From NCBI RefSeq assembly GCF_030815255.1, contig NZ_JAUSWN010000004.1, positions 81,067 to 145,066 of the forward strand: a DNA stretch of 64,000 nucleotides, read 5' to 3'. The position numbers and the translations under genes were made by a program. Within the stretch, counting starts at the first letter, position 1, and each line of letters starts with the position of its first letter. Below the pieces are notes generated by a model. That model searched no databases and was not told the origin of the DNA. It saw nothing but the letters and a program-made list of their open reading frames with translations. The DNA is from Hathewaya limosa (GTDB lineage: Bacteria > Bacillota > Clostridia > Clostridiales > Clostridiaceae). Of this stretch, positions 35,394 through 44,008 are shown piece by piece.

Positions 35394-36260
35394 ATGGAAG
35401 GAATTATAGTAAAAGGTGTAGGTGGATTATATACAGTAAAAGTTGAAGATAAATATTATAGTTGCAAAGCAAGAGGAAAATTTAGATTTAATAAGTATAC
35501 TCCTATGGTTGGGGATAGGGTTGAAATTAAATTAGAAAAAAATGATAGTGCTGTTATAGAAAAAATTTATGATAGAACCAGTGAACTTATAAGGCCTTTT
35601 GTCTCTAATATAACACAAGCATTTGTAGTATTTACTTTAAAAAATCCAGATATAAATTTAGATCTTTTAAATAGATTTTTGGTTTTATGCGAATATAATA
35701 GTTTAAAGATAAATTTGTGTTTAAATAAAATGGATTTAGTAGATAAGGAAGAATATAGTGAAATATTTAATATGTTAGAATCTACAGGTTATGATATTTT
35801 ATATCTAAATGCTAAAAATGGAGTTGGAATCGAAAAGATAAAAGAGAAATTAAAAAACAATATATCTGTATTCTGTGGCCCTTCAGGAGTAGGTAAATCT
35901 ACTATTTTAAATGGTATTATAGGAAAAGAACATATGGAAACAGGGGAAATTAGTGAAAAATTAAAAAGAGGAAAACATACTACAAGACATGCAGAACTTA
36001 TAGATTTTGAAGGGGGATTCTTGGTAGATACCCCTGGATTTTCCTCTATAAGCACTGATTTTATAGAAAAAGAAGAATTAAAAGAATGTTTTCCAGAGTT
36101 CAATGAATTTATGGGGGAGTGCAAGTTTTCAAACTGTATGCACTTTAAAGAACCAGGATGTGTTATTAAAGAAAAAGTTGATCAGGGAAAAATTCATAAA
36201 TATAGATATGAATTTTATATAAGACTTTTACAGGAGTTACAAAATTTAAGGAGGTATTAG
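35394..36260 (+). CDS. rsgA: RsgA (CpgA), circularly permuted 30S assembly GTPase
   Basis: RsgA checks late assembly of the small ribosomal subunit. An OB-fold domain (about 1-70) is followed by the permuted GTPase order: G4 as NKMD, then G1 as CGPSGVGKST, then G3 as DTPG. The C-terminal zinc site is CKFSNCMHFKEPGC. Length 288 is typical. It follows prkC, as in Bacillus, where CpgA is a PrkC substrate. Confidence 0.97.
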   Translation: MEGIIVKGVGGLYTVKVEDKYYSCKARGKFRFNKYTPMVGDRVEIKLEKNDSAVIEKIYDRTSELIRPFVSNITQAFVVFTLKNPDINLDLLNRFLVLCEYNSLKINLCLNKMDLVDKEEYSEIFNMLESTGYDILYLNAKNGVGIEKIKEKLKNNISVFCGPSGVGKSTILNGIIGKEHMETGEISEKLKRGKHTTRHAELIDFEGGFLVDTPGFSSISTDFIEKEELKECFPEFNEFMGECKFSNCMHFKEPGCVIKEKVDQGKIHKYRYEFYIRLLQELQNLRRY

Positions 36261-36262
36261 TT

Positions 36263-36913
36263 ATGAAAATAGCACCATCTATATTATCGGCCGACTTTGC
36301 AAAATTAGGAGAAGATGTTAACAAGATTGAAAAATATGGAGCTGATTTAGTCCATATTGATGTAATGGATGGAAAGTTTGTTCCTAATATAACATTTGGT
36401 ATTCCAGTGGTAAAAAGTATAAGATCTTATTCAAATCTTTTATTTGATGTTCATCTTATGATTGAAGAACCTTCAAAATTTATAGACGAATTTATTAATG
36501 TAGGAGCTGATATTATAACAGTTCATTATGAAGCAGATAGACATATTGATAGAACAATAAATTATATAAAATCTAAAAATGTAAAAGCTGCCATTGCATT
36601 AAATCCTGGAACACCTGTATCTTTAATAAAAGATTTAATTCTAAGTTTAGATATGGTACTTATTATGTCTGTAAATCCAGGGTTTGGTGGACAAAAATAT
36701 ATATCATATTGTACAAACAAAATTAAAGAACTTAGAGAACTTAGTGAAAATTTAAATAAAGAGCTTTTAATAGAAGTTGATGGAGGAGTTACCTGCCATA
36801 ATATAAAAGAAATATGTGAAAGTGGTGCAGATATAGTAGTTGCAGGTTCAGCAGTATTTAAAAATGGGGAAATAGAAAAAAACATAAAGGTATTAAGAGA
36901 GGCTCTATTATAA
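36263..36913 (+). CDS. rpe: Ribulose-phosphate 3-epimerase
   Basis: It interconverts ribulose-5-phosphate and xylulose-5-phosphate in the pentose phosphate pathway. Motifs are APSILSADFAKLG, HIDVMDGKFVPNITFG, FDVHLMIEEP, MSVNPGFGGQKY and VDGGVT, which provide the metal and phosphate ligands of the TIM barrel. Length 216. The gene starts 2 bases after rsgA and is followed at once by thiN. Confidence 0.97.
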   Translation: MKIAPSILSADFAKLGEDVNKIEKYGADLVHIDVMDGKFVPNITFGIPVVKSIRSYSNLLFDVHLMIEEPSKFIDEFINVGADIITVHYEADRHIDRTINYIKSKNVKAAIALNPGTPVSLIKDLILSLDMVLIMSVNPGFGGQKYISYCTNKIKELRELSENLNKELLIEVDGGVTCHNIKEICESGADIVVAGSAVFKNGEIEKNIKVLREALL

Positions 36914-37552
36914 ATGAAGGGTATAATTATTTCAGGAGGTACTGAACCTTCTTTGGAATTATTAAAGGATAATTTAAAAGGAAAGTATGTTTTAATCGCA
37001 AGTGATAGTGGAGCTAATGTTACATATAAGTATGGACTATGTCCAAGTATTATAGTGGGAGATTTAGATTCTATTAAAGAATCTGTTAAGGAATATTATT
37101 CAAATCAAGGATGTAAGTTTATAAAATTTAATCCTGAAAAAGACTTTACAGATACAGAACTTGCTATAAAAGAAATTACTAAAAAAAATATAGATGAAAT
37201 TATTTTACTTGGATGTACAGGAACTAGATTAGACCATGTTTTAGCAAATTTAGGACTCCTTATTGATTATCATAAGAAGGGATATAAAATAAAATTAGTT
37301 GATGATAACAATGAAGTTAAGGTATGCGAAAAAAGCTTATCTATAAAAGGAGAAAAAGGAAAATTATTTTCTGTACAAGCTTTTAAAGAAACAGTAAGTA
37401 ATTTATCCATAAGAGGGGCTAAATATGAACTTGAAAATTATAATTTAGAACCAGGTTCACCGTTAACGGTTTCAAATGAGTTTTTAAATGATAAAGATAT
37501 AAAAATAACTTTTAATAGTGGGAATCTATTGTTGATTTATCCTAAAGATTAA
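36914..37552 (+). CDS. thiN: Thiamine pyrophosphokinase
   Basis: It transfers pyrophosphate from ATP to thiamine. Family motifs include IASDSGANVTYKYG, IVGDLDSI, FNPEKDFTDTELAI and LLGCTGTRLDHVLANLG. Length 212. The ATG abuts the rpe stop (TAAATG). A terminator closes the prkC-rsgA-rpe-thiN run. Confidence 0.95.
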   Translation: MKGIIISGGTEPSLELLKDNLKGKYVLIASDSGANVTYKYGLCPSIIVGDLDSIKESVKEYYSNQGCKFIKFNPEKDFTDTELAIKEITKKNIDEIILLGCTGTRLDHVLANLGLLIDYHKKGYKIKLVDDNNEVKVCEKSLSIKGEKGKLFSVQAFKETVSNLSIRGAKYELENYNLEPGSPLTVSNEFLNDKDIKITFNSGNLLLIYPKD

Positions 37553-37554
37553 AT

Positions 37555-37590
37555 AAAAAAACATGACTTTTTAGTCATGTTTTTATTTTT
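37555..37590 (+). terminator. Terminator after thiN
   Basis: AAACATGACT with AGTCATGTTT (about 37559-37568 with 37573-37582), flanked by an A-run upstream and TTATTTTT downstream. Confidence 0.85.
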
Positions 37591-37671
37591 GTAACTTAAA
37601 ATTTTATATAACATATAATATTAGTAGCAAAGTTTTAATTTAAATATAATTTTAATATTTATTAAAATATG

Positions 37672-37699
37672 GAATATACAATATTAAAATACATATAAA
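37672..37699 (+). promoter_or_regulatory. Putative sigma-E type promoter of spoVM
   Basis: GAATATA (37672-37678) and CATATAAA (37692-37699) are 13 bases apart, resembling the sigma-E elements KMATATT and CATACANT with one and two mismatches. The same arrangement precedes spoIVA. The region is AT-rich, so the match could be chance. Confidence 0.4.
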
Positions 37700-37742
37700 T
37701 AATATTGTTATAATATTGTATTTATTATAAAGGAGATAAAAT

Positions 37743-37814
37743 ATGAAGATAGTTACTATCAAATTACCTAAGTTTTTATCTAATTTAATTAAGTTATTTA
37801 TGCAAAAAAAATAA
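37743..37814 (+). CDS. spoVM: SpoVM, 23-residue spore coat anchoring peptide
   Basis: The tiny frame encodes MKIVTIKLPKFLSNLIKLF plus MQKK. B. subtilis SpoVM (26 residues) begins MKFYTIKLPKFLGG, so the TIKLPKFL core is identical. SpoVM is an amphipathic helix that recognises the curved forespore membrane and anchors SpoIVA. AAAGGAGAT lies about 4-11 bases upstream of the ATG. The location between thiN and rpmB is the same as in Bacillus. A terminator follows directly. It is easily missed by automatic annotation because of its length. Confidence 0.93.
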   Translation: MKIVTIKLPKFLSNLIKLFMQKK

Positions 37815-37845
37815 AAATGCAGTTATTAACTGCATTTTTATTTTA
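37813..37845. terminator. Bidirectional terminator between spoVM and rpmB
   Basis: AAAAATGCAGT (37813-37823) pairs with ACTGCATTTTT (37829-37839) around a 5-base loop. The A-run before it and T-run after it let it serve both spoVM (+) and the convergent rpmB (-). Confidence 0.8.
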
Positions 37846-37863
37846 TATTATATGTTATAATTA

Positions 37864-38052
37864 TTATGCACGCTCAACTTTACCAGAACGTAAACAACTA
37901 GTACAAACTTTTATTGTTTTTGGTGTTCCGTTAACTATAGCTTTAACCTTTTTTAGGTTTGGAGCCCAAGTTCTACTACTTTTATTTTCAGCATGGCTGC
38001 TTTGTCTACCATAAACAACGCCTTTATTGCATATTTCACATACTCTTGACAT
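37864..38052 (-). CDS. rpmB: 50S ribosomal protein L28
   Basis: This 62-residue protein has the L28 pattern SRVCEICNKGVVYGRQSSHA and a basic middle (SSRTWAPNLKKVKAI), with C-terminal CTSCLRSGKVERA. Paired cysteines (CEIC, CTSC) suggest the zinc-binding form. The start is the ATG at 38052, preceded on the minus strand by AGAGGAGGTG; the frame can be extended upstream to 38103 but that adds non-family residues. It is one of few minus-strand genes, set between spoVM and asp23 as in Bacillus. Confidence 0.96.
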   Translation of the reverse strand: MSRVCEICNKGVVYGRQSSHAENKSSRTWAPNLKKVKAIVNGTPKTIKVCTSCLRSGKVERA

Positions 38053-38108
38053 GTAAAAGCACCTCCTCTTTAAACTATATAGGAAATCTATGAGTTCAAA
38101 CATGATTT

Positions 38109-38138
38109 ATTTTATCACAAAATGTATATAATGTGCAA
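38109..38138 (-). promoter_or_regulatory. Promoter of rpmB
   Basis: On the minus strand TTGCAC (38138-38133), an 18-base spacer and TAAAAT (38114-38109), with an extended TG before the -10 (TGTGATAAAAT). Confidence 0.6.
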
Positions 38139-38246
38139 GTATATTATAAAATTATTAAATAATCTTATAATAAAATTTATTACCTTGAATAAATTTGGTA
38201 TATAATATAAAATAATTTATATGGTATAAATGAAGGAGGAATAAGT

Positions 38247-38597
38247 ATGAACGGAAAGATAACTACTGAATTAGGTATAGTTCACTATACTGATGAAGTT
38301 TTAGGAAATATAGTAGGTTTATCAACAATGGAGTGTTATGGAGTTGTTGGTATGGCTTCCAAGAATGCAAAAGATGGATTTTGGGAATTGTTAAGAAAAG
38401 AAAATTTAAATAAAGGTGTAAAAATCCATACTAAAGATGATCAATTAAATGTAGAATTGTTCATTATTGTAGAGTACGGTATTAAAATTTCTGTTATAGC
38501 AAATAGCATTATTCAAAAAGTTAAATATACCATAGAAAATCTAACTGGATTAAAGGTTGCTTGTATCACAGTTAATGTTCAGGGTGTAAGAGTTTAA
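38247..38597 (+). CDS. Asp23/YloU family envelope stress protein
   Basis: This 116-residue protein of the Asp23 family has GKITTELGIVHYTDEVLGNI, VEYGIKISVIANSI and a C-terminal VACITVNVQGVRV. Members are membrane-associated alkaline-shock or envelope proteins, and in Bacillus YloU sits directly before YloV. The RBS is AAGGAGG. The stop overlaps the ribosome binding site of the next gene, so the two are coupled. Confidence 0.92.
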   Translation: MNGKITTELGIVHYTDEVLGNIVGLSTMECYGVVGMASKNAKDGFWELLRKENLNKGVKIHTKDDQLNVELFIIVEYGIKISVIANSIIQKVKYTIENLTGLKVACITVNVQGVRV

Positions 38598-38610
38598 GGA
38601 GGTATAACAA

Positions 38611-40254
38611 TTGAAATATCAAAAAATTGATGGGCATAATTTTTATAATATGATAATAAATGCATCAAATAAACTAGGGGAAAATAAAGAACATGTAAAT
38701 GCACTTAATGTTTTCCCAGTACCAGATGGTGATACAGGAACAAATATGTGGATGACTTTTAGTTCTGCAGTAGAAGATATTAAAGGATTAAAAGATGAAT
38801 CTATTGGTAATATTGCAAGGGTTTTAGCAAGAGGTGCTTTAATGGGTGCTAGAGGAAACTCTGGAGTAATTTTATCTCAAATTCTAAGAGGTTTTGCAAA
38901 AGGATTGGAAGAAAAAGATGAAATTTCTAAAGATGATTTAGCAAGAGCACTTGAAGAAGGTGCCAAATTTGCATATAAAGCTGTTATGAGACCGACTGAA
39001 GGAACTATATTAACTATAGTGAGAACTGCAGGAGAGGCAGCTGTAAATAGTAATAAAACAGAACTATGCGAACTTTTTGAAGAAGTTATTCAGAATACAG
39101 AAGAAATGTTAAATAAAACACCAGAAATGTTACCTCAATTAAAAGAAGCTAAGGTTGTAGATGCGGGAGGTTATGGACTTTTATTAATAATAAAAGGTAT
39201 GTACGAAGCTTTAAAATTTGGAGTAGATGTAGAAGTAAATAAAGATTTTAAAGAAACTAAAGTTGTAGAGAATAAAGCTCAAAGCAATATTGATGTAAAA
39301 GATATTAAATTTGGGTATTGTACAGAGTTTTTTGTTTTATGCAATAATGTAGATGTAGAAGCATTTAAAAAGGACTTAGAAAAATATGGAGATTCTATGG
39401 TCGTTGTTGGACTTGAAGATATCGTTAAAGTTCATATTCATACAAACGATCCAGGTCTAATTTTATCTAAGGCATTAAAATTAGGTGAATTATCAAAAGT
39501 TAAAATTGATAATATGAGAGAACAACATAGACATTTAATATATGACGAAAAAGAAGTAGATAAAAACATAGAAGAACAACCAAAGGAAGAAGAACAAAAG
39601 AAATATGCATTTATATCTGTAGCTCGTGGTGAAGGTATAGTTTCTATTTTAGAAGAATTAGGTGTAGATAGAATAATTGAGGGTGGTCAAACTATGAATC
39701 CAAGTACTCAAGATATTCTAGAAAAAATAGAAAGTTTAAATGCAGAACATATTATAGTATGCCCTAATAATAAAAACATAATTATGGCAGCAAAACAAGC
39801 TGTAGATTTAACAGATAAAAAAGTGTATGTATTACCAACTAAAACTATACCTGAGGGTATAACAGCTTTAACAGTATTCAATGAAGAAGATACTATAGAA
39901 GAAAATCTGCAAAATATGGAAGAAGTAATTGGCAATGTATCAACTGGTTCTGTAACTTACGCTATCAAAGATACAGAGGCAGATGGAATGCAAATAAAAA
40001 AAGATGATATATTAGGATTAGTACAAGAAAAAATATCACAGGTTGGTAATAACATTTATGAAGTATGTGAAAATGTATTAGATAAAATGGTTAATGAGGA
40101 CAGTGAACTTATTACAATATATTATGGTGAAGACTGTGAAGAAACAAAGGTTAAAGAACTTGTAGAAAAATTAGAAGAAAAATATGAGGATTTAGATATT
40201 CAATGTTATGAAGGAAAACAACCTTTATACTATTTTATAGTCTCTGTAGAATAA
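38611..40254 (+). CDS. fakA: FakA/YloV, ATP-binding subunit of fatty acid kinase
   Basis: FakA works with a FakB protein to phosphorylate exogenous fatty acids for phospholipid synthesis. The N-terminal DhaL-like kinase domain (about 1-200) has NVFPVPDGDTGTNM, GARGNSGVILSQ and VDAGGYGLLLI. A middle domain and a C-terminal region of the YloV type (e.g. IYYGEDCEE) complete 547 residues. The start is TTG 38611, 8 bases after AAGGAGG. No fakB is in the window. Confidence 0.93.
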   Translation: MKYQKIDGHNFYNMIINASNKLGENKEHVNALNVFPVPDGDTGTNMWMTFSSAVEDIKGLKDESIGNIARVLARGALMGARGNSGVILSQILRGFAKGLEEKDEISKDDLARALEEGAKFAYKAVMRPTEGTILTIVRTAGEAAVNSNKTELCELFEEVIQNTEEMLNKTPEMLPQLKEAKVVDAGGYGLLLIIKGMYEALKFGVDVEVNKDFKETKVVENKAQSNIDVKDIKFGYCTEFFVLCNNVDVEAFKKDLEKYGDSMVVVGLEDIVKVHIHTNDPGLILSKALKLGELSKVKIDNMREQHRHLIYDEKEVDKNIEEQPKEEEQKKYAFISVARGEGIVSILEELGVDRIIEGGQTMNPSTQDILEKIESLNAEHIIVCPNNKNIIMAAKQAVDLTDKKVYVLPTKTIPEGITALTVFNEEDTIEENLQNMEEVIGNVSTGSVTYAIKDTEADGMQIKKDDILGLVQEKISQVGNNIYEVCENVLDKMVNEDSELITIYYGEDCEETKVKELVEKLEEKYEDLDIQCYEGKQPLYYFIVSVE

Positions 40255-40274
40255 AAGCCTTAGGGCTTTTTTTC
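40254..40274 (+). terminator. Terminator after fakA
   Basis: AAAGCC (40254-40259) pairs with GGCTTT (40264-40269), followed by TTTTT. It begins on the last base of the stop codon. Confidence 0.75.
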
Positions 40275-40317
40275 TTTAGAAGTGTTTTAAAGGTGAAAAT
40301 ACTAGGAGTGAATTAAC

Positions 40318-42351
40318 GTGAATGTAGATAATAGTGTAAAATATGTAAAGGGTGTTGGGCCTAAATCTAGTGAAGAATTGAATAAGATTGGAATTTTTAC
40401 AGTATTAGATCTTTTATTATATTTTCCAAGAGATTATGAGCATATAGGATTTGTTAGTAATTTATCACAATGTAAAAATGATGAAAAAATTTATATATAT
40501 GGCAATGTAGCTAAAATTAATAGGGATATAAGAACTAGAACAGGAAAAATAATGAGTTCTATTATATTTGAATCTAATGGGGAGAAATTTAAAGGAATAT
40601 GGTTTAATCAACCATATGTAAAAAATAGTTTTTCTATAGGAAGAACGTATTTAATATCGGGAAAATGTAAAATTGAAGGAAAAAATATTTTTATTCAAAA
40701 TCCCAGATTAATAAGAAATTCTTCTCAAGATTCAGAAAAAATAGTAGCTAAGTACCCCTTGAAAGGAAAAATAACTAATAATTTTTTAAATAAGATAATT
40801 ACGAATTTATTATGTGATTTTAAAGTAGAGGAAAATCTTCCGAAGGAACTTATTGAAAAATATAAATTAATAGATTTAAATAATGCCTTAAGATATATCC
40901 ATTGTCCAGATTCTTTTGAGCATTTACAACAAGCTAGACACAGATTAAAATTTCAAGAGTTATTTACATATTCTTTAAAAGTATTATCTTTAAAAGAAAG
41001 ATATAAAAGTGGTGAAGGTATTAGTATACCTATAAGTAAGGAACTTAAGGTTTTAAAAGAAAAAATACCTTTTCAATTAACTAATGCACAAAGTAGGGTA
41101 ATTAGAGAAATTATTGTAGATCAAAACAAAAAGGTACCTATGAATAGATTAGTGCAAGGTGATGTTGGAAGCGGAAAAACTGTAATAGCTATTATAGCTA
41201 TGTTTAATGTTGTTATGAATGGACATCAAGCACTTATGATGGCACCTACAGAAATTTTAGCAAAACAGCATTTAAAAGAAATATCGATGCTGCTAAAAGA
41301 TTTTAATTTAAATGTGGAACTTTTAGTTGGTAGTACTACACCTAAAAACAAAGAAAGAATAAAATCACAATTAAAGGCAGGAGAGATAGATATTGTTGTA
41401 GGAACTCACGCACTAATAGAAGATGATGTAGAGTTTAAAAATTTAGGGTTAATAATTACAGATGAACAGCATAGATTTGGAGTTAATCAAAGATGTAGGC
41501 TTTCAAATAAAAGTAAAAGTGCAGATATGTTGGTTATGACCGCCACTCCTATACCAAGGACCTTAAGTCTATGTTTTTATGGAGATTTAGATAAGTCTAT
41601 TATAGATGAATTACCACCAAATAGAAAATCAGTTGAAACTTATTATATTTCTAAAAATGAAAAGGATAGGGTCTATAATTTTGCATTAAAAGAAATAAAT
41701 AATGGAAGACAAGTTTATATAGTATGTCCTTTAGTAGAAGAAGTAGAAGACATGAATTTAAGTTCTGTAACTACGTTATATGAAGAGATAAAGAAAAAAT
41801 ACTTTAAAGATATAGAAGTTAGAATTTTACATGGTAAAATGAATGCAAAAGAAAAAGAAACTATTATGGATGAATTTAAGAAAGGTATTGTTAAAGTCTT
41901 GGTATCAACTACAGTAATAGAAGTTGGAGTTAATGTGCCTAATGCAACGTTAATGATAATTGAAAATGCAGAAAGGTTTGGACTTTCACAATTGCACCAA
42001 TTAAGAGGAAGAGTTGGTAGAGGAGAACATAAATCTTATTGTGTACTAGTAGCTAATATTAAAAGTGAAAAGACCCGAAAAAGAATGGAAATTATGCAAA
42101 ATACAAATAATGGGTTTATACTTGCGGAAGAAGATTTAAAATTAAGAGGAACAGGTGAACTTTTTGGGTATAAACAGCATGGTGAAAATGAACTCATAAT
42201 TTCAGATCCAATAGAAGATGTTAAAGTATTACAAGTAGCTAATGAAGAAGCTAAGAAAATTTTAGTTAGTGAAGATGAAAAATATAATAGTTTTAAAAAT
42301 TACATAGATGAATATATTAAAAAATCTTCTAATTATATTTGTTTTAATTAA
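40318..42351 (+). CDS. recG: RecG, ATP-dependent branch-migration helicase
   Basis: RecG remodels stalled forks and Holliday junctions. An N-terminal wedge domain with an OB fold (about 60-150) is followed by helicase motifs: Walker A GDVGSGKTV, DEQH (motif II), VMTATPIPRTL and the C-terminal HQLRGRVGRGEHKS. Length 677 is typical. The start is GTG 40318, after a TAGGAGTGA site. Confidence 0.97.
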   Translation: MNVDNSVKYVKGVGPKSSEELNKIGIFTVLDLLLYFPRDYEHIGFVSNLSQCKNDEKIYIYGNVAKINRDIRTRTGKIMSSIIFESNGEKFKGIWFNQPYVKNSFSIGRTYLISGKCKIEGKNIFIQNPRLIRNSSQDSEKIVAKYPLKGKITNNFLNKIITNLLCDFKVEENLPKELIEKYKLIDLNNALRYIHCPDSFEHLQQARHRLKFQELFTYSLKVLSLKERYKSGEGISIPISKELKVLKEKIPFQLTNAQSRVIREIIVDQNKKVPMNRLVQGDVGSGKTVIAIIAMFNVVMNGHQALMMAPTEILAKQHLKEISMLLKDFNLNVELLVGSTTPKNKERIKSQLKAGEIDIVVGTHALIEDDVEFKNLGLIITDEQHRFGVNQRCRLSNKSKSADMLVMTATPIPRTLSLCFYGDLDKSIIDELPPNRKSVETYYISKNEKDRVYNFALKEINNGRQVYIVCPLVEEVEDMNLSSVTTLYEEIKKKYFKDIEVRILHGKMNAKEKETIMDEFKKGIVKVLVSTTVIEVGVNVPNATLMIIENAERFGLSQLHQLRGRVGRGEHKSYCVLVANIKSEKTRKRMEIMQNTNNGFILAEEDLKLRGTGELFGYKQHGENELIISDPIEDVKVLQVANEEAKKILVSEDEKYNSFKNYIDEYIKKSSNYICFN

Positions 42352-42358
42352 AAATATA

Positions 42359-42387
42359 TTGAATTTATCTAAGTAAAAAAATATAAT
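42359..42387 (+). promoter_or_regulatory. Promoter of rsmD-coaD
   Basis: TTGAAT (42359-42364), a 17-base spacer and TATAAT (42382-42387). Confidence 0.6.
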
Positions 42388-42421
42388 ACCAATTAGAGTT
42401 AAAATCAAAGGAGGAAGTAAA

Positions 42422-42982
42422 TTGAGAGTAATAGCAGGAATAGCAAGAGGAAGAAAACTTTTAGGACCAGAAGGTGATGCGGTTACAAGACCAACTTTAG
42501 ATAGAGTAAAAGAATCTATTTTTAGTATAATCCAAAATTATATACAGGATGCTGTTGTTGTAGATGTATTTTCAGGAACTGGTAGCTTAGGTATAGAAGC
42601 CGCTAGTAGAGGGGCAGAAAAATGTTATCTTATAGATAGAAATAAGGTGACGTTCTCCTATCTTTCTCAAAACGTACAAAATTTAAAGTTTGAAGATATA
42701 TGTACATGTGTTAATGGGGATTCTTACGAAAATTTAAAGAAATTAGGAAAAAAGGGCATAAAGTTTGATATAATATTTATAGATCCGCCGTATGCTAAAG
42801 AAATGATTCCACCGGCAATAAGTATTGTTGAAGATCAAGAATCTTTAAAAAGAGATGGGATTATTGTATGTAAAATAGATTCTTCAGAAGAAATATATGA
42901 AGGTGGAGAAAAGATAGAATTAGTAGATAAAAGAAAATATGGAAATACTACAGTACTTTTCTATAAGTACAGGGAGGAATAA
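42422..42982 (+). CDS. rsmD: RsmD, 16S rRNA m2G966 methyltransferase
   Basis: It methylates 16S rRNA with SAM. Motifs are RVIAGIARGRKL at the N-terminus, TRPTLDRVKES, VDVFSGTGSLGIEA (SAM binding) and the catalytic IFIDPPY. Length 186. The start is TTG 42422, 6 bases after AAAGGAGG. coaD starts one base after the stop, an arrangement common in Firmicutes. Confidence 0.96.
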   Translation: MRVIAGIARGRKLLGPEGDAVTRPTLDRVKESIFSIIQNYIQDAVVVDVFSGTGSLGIEAASRGAEKCYLIDRNKVTFSYLSQNVQNLKFEDICTCVNGDSYENLKKLGKKGIKFDIIFIDPPYAKEMIPPAISIVEDQESLKRDGIIVCKIDSSEEIYEGGEKIELVDKRKYGNTTVLFYKYREE

Positions 42983-42983
42983 A

Positions 42984-43469
42984 ATGAAAAAGGCAGTTTA
43001 TCCAGGGAGCTTTGACCCTGTTACTAACGGTCACTTAGATATAATAGAACGTGCCTCAAAGGTATTTGATGAACTGATTGTAGGGGTATTGGTTAACCCA
43101 GATAAAACAGGACTTTTCAGTGCACAAGAAAGAGTTGAATTAATAAAAAAAGTAATAGAACCTTATGAAAATGTTAAAGTAGAGAGTTTTAACGGATTAC
43201 TAATTAATTTTATGAATAAGCATAATTCTAATGTTATAGTAAAAGGATTAAGAGCAGTTTCAGACTTTGAATATGAATTTCAGATGGCGTTGATGAATAA
43301 TAAGTTAGATCCTACTAAGGAAACGGTTTTTATGATGACTAATGCTAAGTATTCTTATTTAAGTTCTTCTTCAGTTAAACAAGTAGCAAAATTTGGGGGA
43401 TGTATACGAGATCTAGTTCCAGAAGAGATTGTGGAAATAGTTGAAAGTAAGATACAAGAAACTAAATAA
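42984..43469 (+). CDS. coaD: Phosphopantetheine adenylyltransferase
   Basis: This is the penultimate step of coenzyme A synthesis. It has the nucleotidyltransferase motif YPGSFDPVTNGHLDII (T/HxGH), VKGLRAVSDFEYEFQM and the C-terminal YSYLSSSSVK. ATG 42984 follows a GGGAGGAAT site. A further in-frame ATG at 42939 lies within rsmD and adds 15 unrelated residues. Length 161. Together with coaBC (24.8-26.0 kb), the window encodes three CoA activities. Confidence 0.97.
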   Translation: MKKAVYPGSFDPVTNGHLDIIERASKVFDELIVGVLVNPDKTGLFSAQERVELIKKVIEPYENVKVESFNGLLINFMNKHNSNVIVKGLRAVSDFEYEFQMALMNNKLDPTKETVFMMTNAKYSYLSSSSVKQVAKFGGCIRDLVPEEIVEIVESKIQETK

Positions 43470-43483
43470 GGAGAGGGTTGAAA

Positions 43484-44008
43484 ATGGATGTTATAAAATT
43501 ATTAGATTATCTTCAGGAAGTTTTGGATACAGCATCAAAAATACCTATGAGTAATAAAATTATGGTAAATAAAAAAGAAATATCCGATATAATAGAACAA
43601 ATTATAAATTTTTTACCGGATGAATTTAAAAAGGCGCAGTGGGTTTGCGAACAAAAAGAAAAAATTTTAAGGGATGCACAGGAACAAGCAGAAAGTATTA
43701 AAAAAGAGAGCTTGGAAATGGCAAAAAGACGAGTTGAAAGTCACGATTATGTAAGAGAAGCTCAACTTAAAGGAAATGAAATGATAATGCAGGCTCAAAA
43801 AAAATCTAAGATTATAAAAAATGGGGCTAGAGATTATGCATTAGAAATTTTACAGGATACAGAAAAAAAGATAGCGTATAATCATGATCAGTTTACCCAA
43901 AATCTTAGAAAAGAAATGGAGGAATTCACTATAAATATTGATTCTTATATAAAGGAAACTACCTCCATTCTCAATGAAAACATAGAAGAACTAAAGAATG
44001 TTAAATAA
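43484..44008 (+). CDS. Coiled-coil protein resembling ATP synthase subunit b, role unknown
   Basis: This 174-residue hydrophilic protein is rich in Lys, Glu and Gln, with long heptad-like stretches such as EQKEKILRDAQEQAESIKKE and MQAQKKSKIIKN. Such sequences resemble the stalk of F-type ATP synthase subunit b, or DivIVA-like proteins, but there is no membrane helix. ATG 43484 is 7 bases after GGAGAGG; an in-frame TTG at 43478 is too close to it. It sits between coaD and ylbJ, and its end overlaps the convergent ylbJ end by 8 bases. I assign no function. Confidence 0.75.
   Translation: MDVIKLLDYLQEVLDTASKIPMSNKIMVNKKEISDIIEQIINFLPDEFKKAQWVCEQKEKILRDAQEQAESIKKESLEMAKRRVESHDYVREAQLKGNEMIMQAQKKSKIIKNGARDYALEILQDTEKKIAYNHDQFTQNLRKEMEEFTINIDSYIKETTSILNENIEELKNVK

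Noticed and set aside
37817..38014. Plus-strand open frame over rpmB
   Set aside because: It is the antisense of L28, which has a good start site, promoter and family match.
38183..38206. Promoter for asp23 from TTGAAT (38185) and TATAAT (38201)
   Set aside because: The spacer is only 10 bases, too short for a sigma-A promoter.
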